Origin: Rhodobiaceae bacterium
Lineage (GTDB): Bacteria; Pseudomonadota; Alphaproteobacteria; RS24
DNA: 64,000 bases
Assembly: GCA_024645085.1 (NCBI GenBank)
Contig: JAHEGN010000011.1
Location: 1 to 64,000, forward strand
Direction: 5' to 3'
Position numbers and translations under genes: made by a program. Below the pieces are notes generated by a model. The model worked only from the letters and a program-made list of their open reading frames with translations, had not been told where the DNA came from and did no database searches. Shown here in pieces: positions 20,458 to 30,302 of this stretch; the first letter of the stretch is position 1, and each line of letters starts with the position of its first letter.

Positions 20458-20942
20458 TAGGCGTCTCCGGCAACTTGCAAGTTGGAATAAGCGCCACGAA
20501 AATAAATCAATGGCTGGCGTTGCTGGCTGCAATAATGCGCCGCATCAACGGCACCGATGAAAAGAACATGGTCGCCCGCACTGATTTTTTCATGCACGCG
20601 ACACTCAAAATTGGCCAAGGCGCCGTTTAGCAGAACCCCGCCATGCGCACCGATCGTATATTCATCAGCAGTAATTTTATGGTCGCCCGGCTTGGCCAAA
20701 CGATTGGATAAATATTGCTGGTCGGCAGCGAGAATATTGACGCTGAACTTTTCACAGGCGGCCAAGCGCGCCATCATGTCGGATTCATTGGCCAAACACC
20801 AAGACAGGAGTGCTGGCTGTAAGGAAACCGAGGCGAAACTATTAATCGTCAGCCCATAGGCTTGCTGGTCTTCGCCGCGCACGGCGATAATGGCGACGCC
20901 GGTTCCAAAATTGCCAAAAGCCTTGCGAAGTTCCTGCTGCAT
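20457..20942 (-). CDS. Flavin reductase-domain protein
   Basis: 161 residues matching the flavin reductase-like FMN-binding domain. It begins LRKAFGNFGTGVAIIAVRGE, then has YGLTINSFASVSLQPALLSW and NVLAADQ-like VNILAADQQYLSNRLAK, and ends with GDHVLFIGAVDAAHY and PLIYFRGAYSNL. Such proteins supply reduced flavin to a partner monooxygenase. No such partner is adjacent; the SsuD-like enzyme at 43268 is a distant candidate in this window, which is speculation. It is divergent from the SLC13 transporter across 78 bp. Confidence 0.85.
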
Positions 20943-21020
20943 TGGTTTTCCCTTTCAATTCACTTCCTTATGCCCGAAAGCCAGTGTTTAATCTAGTGGC
21001 TGGCTGGAGATATATGTATA

Positions 21021-22859
21021 GTGATTGCGATGTTTGGCGAATTTCATATGTGGTTTACCTTTTTGGTCATTATCGTCGCGATGGCACTCTATGTCAGCGA
21101 GCGATTGCCCATGGAAGTCACCTCGCTAGTCATCATTATTGCGCTCTTGCTGGTGTTTTCCATCGACCCATCGCTGAATGACCAAGGCGCGGCGATTATT
21201 ACGCCGCTGGAGCTGCTTTCCGGTTTCTCCAATCCGGCGCTGATTACCATTGTTGCCTTGCTGATTATGGCGCAGGGGCTGTTTCAATCAGGGGCACTGG
21301 AAAAGCTTATTGACCAAGCCTCGCGACGCGCCTTGCGGTCGCCGCAAATTGCGATGATTGTCGTGCTTCTGGCGGCCATGGTGTCGAGCGCCTTTTTGAA
21401 CAATACGCCAGTTGTTCTGATGACCATTCCGATTTTAGTGGCGATTGCCAATCGCGCGCAAATGGCCAGCAGCCCCTATATGATGGGGCTGAGTTTCATT
21501 ACGATTTTGGGCGGCATGCTGACGCTGATTGGCTCGTCAACCAATTTGCTGGTGGCCGATACGGCGTTTCGTATTGGCAGTGCCAAAATTGGGTTTTTTG
21601 AGCAAACCCTGCCCGGCCTTGTGCTGATGACGGTTGGCGGGCTTTATGTGTTTTTCATCATGCCGCGATTATTGGGGGCGCGCGCCGAGGCCGAGGCCGA
21701 GGACACTTCTGACAATGGCCGGCAATATATTATCGAATTGCGCCTGCGCGGCGGCGATCAATTGGTCGGGCGGCAGTCTCGGGCGGGGTTTTTTCCGGAA
21801 ATAACCGGCATGACGGTGCAAATGATTGTCACCAAAAACGAGACCATGCTGCCGCCGTTTGATGATTACACATTGGCCGCCGGTGACCGCTTATTTGTCG
21901 CCGCCACGCGCCGCGAAATATCCGATGCGCTGGCGCAAAAAGACCATCCGCTGCGCAATCAACTCATGCCGCTTGTGCCACGCCCTGCTGAAAGCGAGGC
22001 CGAGGATTTGATGTTGGCGGAAATCGTCGTGGCGCCGGGCTCGCGGATGGCGACGCGGGCGGTTTATCAAACCGGCTTCACCCATACGACAGATTGTTTC
22101 ATCATTGGTGTGCAGCGACGCCGCTCTATGCTGCGCCACGAAATGGCCAATGTGCGGCTCGAAGCTGGCGATGTACTGCTGGTCATTGGCCATGCTTCAA
22201 ATATTGATGCGCTGCGCGGCAATCGCGACACTTTGCTGATGCAATGGTCAGCCCGCGAATTGCCGCGTTTTGAAAAAGCCAATGCAGCGCGGATGATTTT
22301 TGCCGCCACTGTCATTGCCGCCGCCTCTGGATTAGTGCCGATTGTCGTCGCCGCCCTGACCGGCGCCACGGCAATGGTGTTGAGCGGGGTTTTGAATGTG
22401 CGCCAAGCCAGTCGCGGCTTTGATTTGCGGATTTTTCTGGTGATTGCCGCCGCCCTCGCCATGGCCAATGCGTTATCAGCGACCGGCGGCGCCGGCTATA
22501 TTTCAGACGGGTTTTTGGCGCTCTTTGCTGGCGCCCCAGCGGCGATTATACTTTCAGCGTTTTTCTTACTTTGCGCCATTGTCACCAATGTGTTGTCAAA
22601 TAATGCAACGGCGGTGCTGTTTACCCCGCTGGCGGTGAGCCTCGCAGCCTCGCTTGAGGTTGATCCTATGGCGTTTATTTTCGCCGTCATCTTCGCCGCC
22701 AATTGCAGTTTTGCCACGCCGATTGCCTATCAGACTAATTTGCTGGTGATGGCGCCGGGTAATTTCAAATTCACTGACTTTATGCGCGCCGGTATCCCCT
22801 TGATTATTTTGTTATGGCTGACTTACTCTTTCTTTGCGCCTTGGTATTTTGGGCTGTAA
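21021..22859 (+). CDS. SLC13-type permease with TrkA-C domains
   Basis: 612 residues. Two blocks of hydrophobic segments (about 1-215 and 420-612) of the citrate/DASS ion-transporter superfamily flank a soluble insert with two RCK_C/TrkA-C domains. Signature stretches are FLNNTPVVLMTIPILVAIAN, TLIGSSTNLLVADTA and, in the second half, VLSNNATAVLFTPLAVSLAA. The two RCK_C domains probably sense a ligand. Substrates in this family include sulfate, dicarboxylates and other anions; none can be assigned here. Start is GTG at 21021 with GGAGA upstream; an ATG at 21030 is possible. Confidence 0.88.
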   Translation: MIAMFGEFHMWFTFLVIIVAMALYVSERLPMEVTSLVIIIALLLVFSIDPSLNDQGAAIITPLELLSGFSNPALITIVALLIMAQGLFQSGALEKLIDQASRRALRSPQIAMIVVLLAAMVSSAFLNNTPVVLMTIPILVAIANRAQMASSPYMMGLSFITILGGMLTLIGSSTNLLVADTAFRIGSAKIGFFEQTLPGLVLMTVGGLYVFFIMPRLLGARAEAEAEDTSDNGRQYIIELRLRGGDQLVGRQSRAGFFPEITGMTVQMIVTKNETMLPPFDDYTLAAGDRLFVAATRREISDALAQKDHPLRNQLMPLVPRPAESEAEDLMLAEIVVAPGSRMATRAVYQTGFTHTTDCFIIGVQRRRSMLRHEMANVRLEAGDVLLVIGHASNIDALRGNRDTLLMQWSARELPRFEKANAARMIFAATVIAAASGLVPIVVAALTGATAMVLSGVLNVRQASRGFDLRIFLVIAAALAMANALSATGGAGYISDGFLALFAGAPAAIILSAFFLLCAIVTNVLSNNATAVLFTPLAVSLAASLEVDPMAFIFAVIFAANCSFATPIAYQTNLLVMAPGNFKFTDFMRAGIPLIILLWLTYSFFAPWYFGL

Positions 22860-22873
22860 GGGACTTAAGAGCC

Positions 22874-23593
22874 ATGAACCAGTTTGACGACAAAATCAGA
22901 CCCGCCTTTTTCATTACGGAAGCGGCGCCCTGCCCCTATATTGAGGGGCAAAAGGAACGCAAATTATTTACCCATTTGGCTGGCGACAATGCCGAAGCGC
23001 TGAATTATTCGCTGTCGCGGGCCGGTTTTCGGCGTAGCCAAAACATTGCCTATCGTCCAGCCTGTGACTTTTGTCAGGCCTGCCAATCATCGCGGGTGAT
23101 GGCCGACCGGTTTACCCCAACGGCTAATTTTCGGCGAGTCTTGCGGCGCAATGAGGATGTGACACGCACGGTGACGCCAGCCAGCGCCTCGCGCGAGCAA
23201 TATGAGCTTTTGCGCAGCTATATTGACGCGCGCCATGAAGACGGTGGCATGGCTGATATGACCAGCCTGCACTATATTGAAATGGTTGAGGAAACCACCG
23301 TCGACACGCATTTGGTTGAATATCGCCTGGCCGATGGGCGGCTGATTGCCTGTCTGATTTGCGACACCATGCCGGATGGGCTGTCGATGGTCTATTCGTT
23401 TTTCGACCCGCTGGAGAAATCGCGCAGCCTTGGTAGTTTTCTTATTCTCGACCAGATTCAGCGGGCGCAACACGCCGGGCAGCCCTTTGTCTATCTTGGA
23501 TATCTTATCGAAGATTGCCAGAAAATGGCCTATAAAAAGCGTTTTCGCCCCCTGCAATGCCTTGGCAAAGATGGCTGGACGCTCTACAACTGA
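22874..23593 (+). CDS. bpt: Aspartate/glutamate leucyltransferase
   Basis: 239 residues of the arginyl/leucyl-tRNA-protein transferase family. Bpt adds leucine to N-terminal Asp or Glu, marking proteins for ClpAP via ClpS (N-degron pathway). Family features are APCPYIEGQKERKLFTHL, the cysteine-containing ACDFCQACQSSRV, and the acyltransferase-like SLGSFLILDQIQRA followed by YLGYLIEDCQKMAYK. I start at ATG 22874, 14 bp after the transporter; the frame is open upstream inside that gene. Confidence 0.92.
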   Translation: MNQFDDKIRPAFFITEAAPCPYIEGQKERKLFTHLAGDNAEALNYSLSRAGFRRSQNIAYRPACDFCQACQSSRVMADRFTPTANFRRVLRRNEDVTRTVTPASASREQYELLRSYIDARHEDGGMADMTSLHYIEMVEETTVDTHLVEYRLADGRLIACLICDTMPDGLSMVYSFFDPLEKSRSLGSFLILDQIQRAQHAGQPFVYLGYLIEDCQKMAYKKRFRPLQCLGKDGWTLYN

Positions 23594-23625
23594 AGTCAAT
23601 ACAAGACAGGCTATGGGAGGCTTTG

Positions 23626-24711
23626 ATGTCTAAAAAAATAGGTCGTCGCCAGCTATTGGGCGGATTGGTTACCGGCACAGCAACGGCAGCTGTCGCAGCG
23701 CCATCTTATGCGCAGGGCAAACGGCGCCTGAAAATGGTCACCACTTGGCCGAAAAACTTCCCTGGCCTCGGCACCGCCCCTGAAAATATCGCCAAGCGTG
23801 TACACGCCATGACTGATGGTCAGCTGGACATTAAAATATACGCTGCCGGTGAATTGGTCGGTGCCTTTGACGCGTTTGATGCGGTGTCGACGGGCACGGC
23901 TGATTTATATAATGGTGCGGAATATTATTGGCAGGGCAAATCGCCGGCCTATAATTTTTTCTGCGCCGTGCCGTTTGGTATGACGGCGGCAGAGATTAAT
24001 GCATGGATTAACTTCGGCGGCGGGCAAGAGCTTTGGGATGAATTATCCGCCAAGTTCAATATTCGCGCTTTCCAATCAGCCAATACGGGCGTGCAAATGG
24101 GCGGCTGGTTCCGCAATGAGATAAACTCTCTGGATGATTTTAAGGGGCTGAAAATTCGTATGCCGGGGCTGGGTGGCGAAGTGATGCGGCGGCTCGGGGC
24201 AGCCGCGGTTTCCATGCCCGGCGGTGAAATTTTTCCGAGCATGAAAAGCGGCGCCATTGACGCCAGCGAATGGGTTGGGCCTTGGAATGATATGGCTTTT
24301 GGCTTTCATCAAGTGGCGAAATATTATTATTGCCCGGGCTTTCAAGAACCCGGCGCCATGTTGGCAACCGGCATAAATCTTGATGTTTGGGCCTCGCTGA
24401 CAGCGGCCCAGCAAGAGGTTTTGCGCACCGCTTGCGAAGCTGAGAATAACGCCACTTTGAGCGAATATAATTATAAAAATGCTGCCGCTCTGGAAACCTT
24501 GGTCAAAAAACACAATGTCGAAGTGCGCAGTTTCTCGCCGGAAATTATGGCCGCATTGAAGCAAACCTCGCAGCAAGTGCTTGAGGAGGCGGCCGCCAAA
24601 GACCCGTTCACCAAACGGGTTTATGACAGCTATCGCGCCTCTTTGGCCAATTCAATGCAATGGGGCGCGCGCAGTGAAGAGCCCTACACAAAAGCTCGCC
24701 GCGAGCTTTAG
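23626..24711 (+). CDS. TRAP transporter substrate-binding protein (DctP/TakP-like)
   Basis: 361 residues. The N-terminus has a Tat-type signal (GRRQLLGGLVTGT, ending near APSYAQ), so it is exported folded. The mature part matches the DctP family, closest in pattern to TakP-like 2-oxo-acid binders: FDAFDAVSTGTADLYNGAEY, INFGGGQELWDEL, GWFRNEINSLDDFKGLKIR and GAIDASEWVGPWND, whose conserved Arg binds the carboxylate. GGGAGG lies five bases before the ATG. It is followed by dctQ and dctM, completing the transporter. The exact substrate is not known. Confidence 0.92.
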   Translation: MSKKIGRRQLLGGLVTGTATAAVAAPSYAQGKRRLKMVTTWPKNFPGLGTAPENIAKRVHAMTDGQLDIKIYAAGELVGAFDAFDAVSTGTADLYNGAEYYWQGKSPAYNFFCAVPFGMTAAEINAWINFGGGQELWDELSAKFNIRAFQSANTGVQMGGWFRNEINSLDDFKGLKIRMPGLGGEVMRRLGAAAVSMPGGEIFPSMKSGAIDASEWVGPWNDMAFGFHQVAKYYYCPGFQEPGAMLATGINLDVWASLTAAQQEVLRTACEAENNATLSEYNYKNAAALETLVKKHNVEVRSFSPEIMAALKQTSQQVLEEAAAKDPFTKRVYDSYRASLANSMQWGARSEEPYTKARREL

Positions 24712-24719
24712 AGGGTATT

Positions 24720-25247
24720 TTGATCACCGGATTTTTGAGTTCTCTTGCAGGCGCTATTGACCTGACCAATCGGCAGATTGGCCGCGCTGCCGCCTGGCTG
24801 AGTTTGGCCATGGTTCTGGTGCAATTTACCAGTGTGGTGCTGCGCTATGTTTTCGGCATTGGCTCAATTTTAATGCAAGAAGCTGTGGTCTATATGCATG
24901 GGGTTTTGTTCATGATGGCGGCGGCTGACACGCTATTGCATGATGAACATGTGCGGGTTGATATTTTTTATTCGCGGGCCAGCCCATGGCGCAAAGCTCT
25001 CGTCGATTTTCTCGGCTGCGCCCTGCTGATTATGCCCGTATGTATTCTTCTGTTCAGCGTATCGTTTAATTATGTGGCGATTTCTTGGTCAGTGCTTGAG
25101 GGCTCGCGCGAAACCAGCGGCATTCACGGCGTCTTTTTGCTGAAAACCGTGATTTTAGTGTTTGCCGTCCAAATGGGCCTGCAGGCGATTTCTGGCATGA
25201 TTAAAAATGGCCTGACATTGCGCCATGGTGGTGAGGCCAGCCAATGA
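24720..25247 (+). CDS. TRAP transporter small membrane subunit (DctQ)
   Basis: 175 residues with four membrane segments, the DctQ layout. LFMMAAADTLLHDEHVRVDIF in the second loop is the common DctQ motif. The start is most likely TTG at 24720: it has GAGG close upstream and gives the family N-terminus, while the first ATG in frame would cut off the first membrane segment. It lies 8 bp after dctP and overlaps dctM by ATGA. Confidence 0.9.
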   Translation: MITGFLSSLAGAIDLTNRQIGRAAAWLSLAMVLVQFTSVVLRYVFGIGSILMQEAVVYMHGVLFMMAAADTLLHDEHVRVDIFYSRASPWRKALVDFLGCALLIMPVCILLFSVSFNYVAISWSVLEGSRETSGIHGVFLLKTVILVFAVQMGLQAISGMIKNGLTLRHGGEASQ

Positions 25248-26797
25248 GTGAAGCCCTTGATCTGTTGATGTTTGCCAGCGCTTGCTTATTGCTGATGAGC
25301 GGCTTTCCGGTGGCCTTTACTTTGGCTGGCACGGCTTTGTTATTTGGCTTTATTGGGCAAGCCGCCGGGGTGTTTGATATTGGCTTTTTCTATGCCCTGC
25401 CGCAGCGAATTTTTGGCACGATGACCAATGAAGTATTGATGGCGGTGCCGCTATTTGTGTTCATGGGAACAATGCTAGAGCGGGCCCGCATTGCTGAAGA
25501 TTTGCTGGAGAATATGGCCCGCTTATTTGGCAGTTTGCGGGGGGGCTTGGGCGTTTCCGTGGCCATTGTCGGGGCGCTTTTGGCCGCCTCTACCGGCATT
25601 GTTGGGGCCACTGTGGTAACCATGGGGCTGTTGTCGCTACCGACCATGCTCAAGCGCGGCTATGACCCAGCCTTGGCGTCTGGCTCAATTGCCGCCGCGG
25701 GCACGCTGGGACAAATTATTCCGCCCTCGATTGTGCTGGTGTTGCTCGGCGATGTGATTGCCAATGCCTATCAAAAAGCGCAATTGGAGCAAGGCATTTT
25801 CTCGCCGGAAACCGTGTCAGTGGGCGAATTATTCGCCGGTTCGTTAATTCCCGGTCTGGTGCTAGTCAGCGCTTATATTATTTATCAATTGGTCATTGCC
25901 ATTGTGCAACCACATAAGGCCCCGCCAGCCAAGGCTGAAGAAGCGGTCGCTTTGAGCGCTATTTTATCGGCTCTGCTGCCGCCGATTTTCTTGATTATCT
26001 CTGTCCTTGGTTCGATTTTGGGCGGTATTGCAACGCCGACTGAGGCGGCTGCCGTGGGCGCTATTGGCACAATTTTGCTGGCTGGCGATCGCTTGCTGGG
26101 CGGCAATCTATGGGTGCGCAGCGGCGTCTTCGGCCTATTTGCGCTAGTCGCATTGACCAGCACGTTTGACCTGCGCCTTGAGCGTGACGACATTGGCCTG
26201 TTCAGCGCCATGGCCATGGGCACGGCTTTATTGCTGTGCGCGGTGATTGCATTTTCTTTGGCCCGCAGCTTATGGGCGGCGCATCAAAGCGCGGTGCTGA
26301 AATCGGTCATGCAAAGCACCATGCACACCACCTCAATGGTGTTTGTTATTCTGATTGGCGCGGCGCTGTTTTCGCTGGTGTTTCGCGGCCTCGGCGGTGA
26401 TGAGACCATCAAAGCCCTGCTTGAAGATTTACCTGGTGGCAAATGGACGGCGATTGCCCTGGTCATGCTGATTATGTTTGCCCTCGGCTTTTTCCTCGAT
26501 TTCATCGAGATTATTTTTGTCGTGGTGCCGATTGTTGGGCCGATATTGCTGGCTATGGATATTGATCCCGTGTGGCTGGGCGTGATGATGGCGATTAATC
26601 TGCAAACCAGTTTCTTGACCCCGCCATTTGGTTTTGCCTTGTTCTATTTACGCGGCGTGGCGCCGCCGTCGGTGACAACGGGGCAGATTTATCGCGGCGC
26701 CATTCCATTTGTCTTGATACAAATTTCAATGCTGGCTCTGCTGGCCGTTTTCCCGCAACTGGCAACCTGGCTGCCAGAGGTTATTTTTGGAGAGTAG
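25244..26797 (+). CDS. TRAP transporter large permease (DctM)
   Basis: 517 residues with about 14 hydrophobic segments. DctM features include LMSGFPVAFTLAGTALLFG, MAVPLFVFMGTMLERARIAE, STGIVGATVVTMGLLSLPTM, GTLGQIIPPSIVLVLLGD and the C-terminal LQTSFLTPPFGFALFYLRG. Usual length is near 430; the excess is an extra stretch at about residues 275-370 with two or three added hydrophobic segments, found also in other large TakM-type subunits. It is translationally coupled to dctQ. It imports the DctP ligand using a sodium gradient. Confidence 0.92.
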   Translation: MSEALDLLMFASACLLLMSGFPVAFTLAGTALLFGFIGQAAGVFDIGFFYALPQRIFGTMTNEVLMAVPLFVFMGTMLERARIAEDLLENMARLFGSLRGGLGVSVAIVGALLAASTGIVGATVVTMGLLSLPTMLKRGYDPALASGSIAAAGTLGQIIPPSIVLVLLGDVIANAYQKAQLEQGIFSPETVSVGELFAGSLIPGLVLVSAYIIYQLVIAIVQPHKAPPAKAEEAVALSAILSALLPPIFLIISVLGSILGGIATPTEAAAVGAIGTILLAGDRLLGGNLWVRSGVFGLFALVALTSTFDLRLERDDIGLFSAMAMGTALLLCAVIAFSLARSLWAAHQSAVLKSVMQSTMHTTSMVFVILIGAALFSLVFRGLGGDETIKALLEDLPGGKWTAIALVMLIMFALGFFLDFIEIIFVVVPIVGPILLAMDIDPVWLGVMMAINLQTSFLTPPFGFALFYLRGVAPPSVTTGQIYRGAIPFVLIQISMLALLAVFPQLATWLPEVIFGE

Positions 26798-26801
26798 CAA
26801 A

Positions 26802-27278
26802 ATGAAAATACCCAATATTAATATGCTGGCGACGACGTTTCTGATTATTTTGGTGATCAGCGTTATCGCTTATATCAACCGTCCACTGCCGGGCGTGCCA
26901 GATGGCGAGATTGGCTTGGAAATTGGCGTGCCGGTTGAACATAGTTTGCAGGCTGGATATGAGACAATACCGCTGCCAGTGGTGTTGCGCCTGCGCAATC
27001 GCACAGCCTCAGAAATGACCCTGCAAGTAGCCGATCCGTGCAAAGTGTTTCGTTTTGTAGTGACCACCAGCGCCGGTGAATTTGTGCAGGCCGGTGGTGT
27101 GAAAGACGTCTGCGCACAAGTTGTAAAATCAACCTTCATCAATCCGCAGGAAAATATCGAAGAAATTCGGCAAATTCCTCTAGATGCTGAGCGCTATCAA
27201 ATCGGCCAGTATCGGCTGATGGTGAAGTTTTGGAATTATAGCGGTGAAGCGACGTTTAATTTAGTCGATAGTCAATAA
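26802..27278 (+). CDS. Membrane-anchored small protein, unrecognised
   Basis: 158 residues, four bases downstream of dctM and so probably in its operon. One N-terminal hydrophobic helix (MLATTFLIILVISVIAYI) anchors a predicted beta-rich periplasmic domain of about 130 residues. It contains two Cys (ADPCKVF and KDVCAQV) that could form a disulfide. VVLRLRNRTASEMTLQV and IGQYRLMVKFW weakly recall the BsuPI proteinase-inhibitor-like beta sandwich; I would not assign that function. The gene ends one base from the converging parC stop. Confidence 0.75.
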   Translation: MKIPNINMLATTFLIILVISVIAYINRPLPGVPDGEIGLEIGVPVEHSLQAGYETIPLPVVLRLRNRTASEMTLQVADPCKVFRFVVTTSAGEFVQAGGVKDVCAQVVKSTFINPQENIEEIRQIPLDAERYQIGQYRLMVKFWNYSGEATFNLVDSQ

Positions 27279-27279
27279 T

Positions 27280-29532
27280 CTACAGCCGGTTTTTGAAGGC
27301 CGGGCCGAGCAGACCATCGGTCGGGAAACCCTTGGGCCGTATGCGGCCAGCTTGTGCGCGGTGTCCGGCCCATTCGCTCAAATCATCAAACACACGTTCG
27401 CGACCGGCGCGATCGGTTATTTTCAGCCCCTCGGCTTCGACATAGCAGCGTGCATCGGCCAAATGACCGTCGCCATGACGCTGCAAACGCACGCCCTTGC
27501 CACGCGGCATTTCCGGCACATCGGCCAAGGCAAAGCACAAAAGTTTTTTGTTTTCCCCGAGCACCGCCACACGATCGCCAATCGCCGGCACGCAAATGGC
27601 GGCTTCATCGGGAGCTTTGACATTCAAAATTTGCTTGCCGGCCTTGCGGGTGCTGATGAGCTCGGTTTCAGCCACAATAAAGCCATTGCCAATGCGCGAA
27701 GCGACCAGCAATTTGCGCTCTGGGTCATGCACCATGATTTCGAGAATTTCCTCGGCTGGCGCCAAATCAATCATCAAGCGCACCGGATCGCCATTACCAC
27801 GCCCGCCGGGTAATTTACTGGCATCGAGGGCATAAGCGCGGCCATTGGAGGCAAAGAGCACTAATTTGTCAGTGGTCATGGCGTGCAACACGAAATTAGC
27901 CGCGTCACCGTCTTTATAGGTCAGCTTGCTGCCATCTTCGACATGGCCTTTCATGGCGCGAATCCAGCCTTTTTGCGAACATATAATGGTCACTGGTTCT
28001 TTTTCGACCAGCATTTCCAGGGCAATGTCTTCGTCATCAGCGGCAATGATAAATTCGGTGCGGCGACGACCCAAGGCGGTTTTCGGGCCAAATTGTTTTC
28101 TGACCTCACGAATATCATTGGCGATAATTTCGCTTTGGCGGCTTTCGGAAGCCAGCAAATCTTTCAAATCGGCCATTTCAGCCGATAGCTCTTTGTGCTC
28201 GCCGCGAATGGTTTGTTCTTCAAGCTTGCGCAAGGCTCGCAAACGCATATTCAAAATCGCTTCCGCCTGAACCTGTGACAGCTTGAAGGCGGCCATGAGA
28301 GAGGCGCGCGCATCGTCTTCTTCGCGGATAATGCGGATGACCTCATCGAGATTGAGATAGGCAATCAAATAGCCGTCGAGCACTTCGAGGCGGGCAATAA
28401 TTTTTTCGAGGCGGAACTTGCTTTTGCGCACCAGCACGACATTGCGGTGGTCGAGCCATTGCAGCAAAATTTCGCGCAAGCCCATGACCCGTGGCACGCC
28501 CTGATTGTCCAACACATTCATGTTCAGCGAGAAACGCGATTCCAAATCGGTCTGTTTGAACAACACCGCCATCACCTGCTCCGGCGACAGGTTTTTGCTC
28601 TTTGGCTCAATCACCACGCGGATATCTTCGGCGCTTTCGTCGCGAATGTCTTCCAACATTGGCAAGGCGCGGTTTTGCATCAGCTCAGCAATTTTTTCAA
28701 TCAGCCGTGACTTTTGAATTTGATAAGGAATCTCAGTGATGACAATTTGCCAAGCGCCACGCGGTAATTCTTCAACTTCATAACGGGCCCGCACGCGCAT
28801 GCTGCCGCGCCCGGTGGCATAGGCTTCACGCAGCACTTCAGGGCTCTCAATGCAAATACCGCCGGTTGGGAAATCTGGCCCAATGACATGTTCCATCAAA
28901 GTTTCAATGCGCGCATTCGGGGCTTTGATTAAGTGCAGTGCGGCGGTGCATAATTCATCGACATTATGCGACGGAATACTGGTCGCCATGCCCACGGCAA
29001 TGCCCGATGAGCCATTGGCCAAGAGATTTGGAAAGGCGGCGGGCAGAACAATCGGCTCTTCGTCTTCGCCGTCATAAGTGGCACGAAAGTCGACCGTGTC
29101 GCTGTCTAAATCGCGCAGCAAAAGGCTGGCGATTTCAGTCATGCGGGCTTCGGTATAACGCATGGCGGCGGCATTATCGCCATCGACATTGCCAAAATTA
29201 CCTTGCCCGTCAACCAGCGGATAGCGCACGGCGAAGTCTTGCGCCAAACGCACCAGCGCGTCATAGACGGCTTGGTCACCATGCGGGTGATAACGACCAA
29301 TCACATCGCCAACTACACGGGCGGATTTTTTGAAGCCATTTTCCGGATCTAAACGCAATTGCCGCATGGCAAATAACAAACGCCGGTGAACCGGCTTCAA
29401 ACCATCACGCACATCCGGCAAAGCCCGATTGGTAATGGTCGATAGCGCATAGGCGAGATAACGCGTTTCAAGCGCTTGCTTGAGACTTACCTGCTCGCCC
29501 TGCGGCGGATCCATTTGCTTTGTGTCACTCAT
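27280..29532 (-). CDS. parC: DNA topoisomerase IV subunit A
   Basis: 750 residues. ParC cuts and rejoins DNA to unlink daughter chromosomes, with ParE as ATPase partner. The winged-helix core begins [20 protein letters not shown], and the catalytic Tyr is in [15 protein letters not shown]. The coiled tower region follows, and a six-bladed C-terminal domain starts near 490 ([19 protein letters not shown]). The layout with this short C-terminal domain fits ParC rather than GyrA; no GyrA-box is visible. It lies 38 bp after recO. Confidence 0.94.
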   Translation of the reverse strand: MSDTKQMDPPQGEQVSLKQALETRYLAYALSTITNRALPDVRDGLKPVHRRLLFAMRQLRLDPENGFKKSARVVGDVIGRYHPHGDQAVYDALVRLAQDFAVRYPLVDGQGNFGNVDGDNAAAMRYTEARMTEIASLLLRDLDSDTVDFRATYDGEDEEPIVLPAAFPNLLANGSSGIAVGMATSIPSHNVDELCTAALHLIKAPNARIETLMEHVIGPDFPTGGICIESPEVLREAYATGRGSMRVRARYEVEELPRGAWQIVITEIPYQIQKSRLIEKIAELMQNRALPMLEDIRDESAEDIRVVIEPKSKNLSPEQVMAVLFKQTDLESRFSLNMNVLDNQGVPRVMGLREILLQWLDHRNVVLVRKSKFRLEKIIARLEVLDGYLIAYLNLDEVIRIIREEDDARASLMAAFKLSQVQAEAILNMRLRALRKLEEQTIRGEHKELSAEMADLKDLLASESRQSEIIANDIREVRKQFGPKTALGRRRTEFIIAADDEDIALEMLVEKEPVTIICSQKGWIRAMKGHVEDGSKLTYKDGDAANFVLHAMTTDKLVLFASNGRAYALDASKLPGGRGNGDPVRLMIDLAPAEEILEIMVHDPERKLLVASRIGNGFIVAETELISTRKAGKQILNVKAPDEAAICVPAIGDRVAVLGENKKLLCFALADVPEMPRGKGVRLQRHGDGHLADARCYVEAEGLKITDRAGRERVFDDLSEWAGHRAQAGRIRPKGFPTDGLLGPAFKNRL

Positions 29533-29570
29533 CTGCGCTTTATAGCAAGATTCTGTTCGACGTCTTCAAG

Positions 29571-30299
29571 CTAGTTCTTCAGCAGACGGCGAATATTATC
29601 CATTAATCTTTGCCGCGCCGGTGGCAACACCAGTTGATTGGGCAAATAGACCCGCCGTTCAAGGAAATGACCGGTTAAAGTGAAGCCGGCAATGATCTCA
29701 TCAAGCGGCGCCGCGGCTTGCGCATTGAGCAAAAAATTCGGCAAATCGAATAATTGATCCAAATAGGGTTGCGCCGCTGTCAAACTGACGGCGCGCCCAC
29801 TGCGCGGCGATACATGGGTCAATTCAGTGGTGGCGCCAGTGGCCGCACAGCACGACAGATCGAGGCCAAAGCCAACCTCCTCGAGCAGCGCCATTTCAAA
29901 GCGCACCAAAAGCGGCAACCATACTTCGGCCTCACCTAATTCTTCCAACAACACCATGACAGTGTCGTAAAGCCGCGGATAGGCTTGGCGTTCTGAGGTG
30001 ACTTGCAACATGGCGCACATGGAACTGACACCGGATAGTAAAAGCGGGTCTGAGAGAGCTTCGGCGGCATAGGCGCGGCCTGCATCGAGCGTCATTGTGC
30101 CCAAATGTTCCGACAAGCGGGCCCGCCATGTGACTTGCGCCATATTGCCGGGTTGCAAAATCGGCCGCAGGCGACGGCTGTTACCGCCGCGCACCAGCCC
30201 CATATAACGGCCATGCTGGCGGCTAAAGACGTCGATAATGGCGCTGCTTTCGCCGTGCGACCGGCAATCAACTATCAGCGCATCAGCCGTCCATTGCAT
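29571..30299 (-). CDS. recO: DNA repair protein RecO
   Basis: 242 residues. RecO loads RecA on gapped single-stranded DNA with RecF and RecR. The N-terminal OB-fold domain has ALIVDCRSHGESSAIIDVFS and GRYMGLVRGGNSR, followed by a helical domain with RFEMALLEEVGFGLDLSCCA. The zinc-binding Cys set of some RecO proteins is only partial here. It follows era by three bases in the conserved rnc-era-recO order. Confidence 0.92.
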   Translation of the reverse strand: MQWTADALIVDCRSHGESSAIIDVFSRQHGRYMGLVRGGNSRRLRPILQPGNMAQVTWRARLSEHLGTMTLDAGRAYAAEALSDPLLLSGVSSMCAMLQVTSERQAYPRLYDTVMVLLEELGEAEVWLPLLVRFEMALLEEVGFGLDLSCCAATGATTELTHVSPRSGRAVSLTAAQPYLDQLFDLPNFLLNAQAAAPLDEIIAGFTLTGHFLERRVYLPNQLVLPPARQRLMDNIRRLLKN

Positions 30300-30302
30300 G
30301 GG

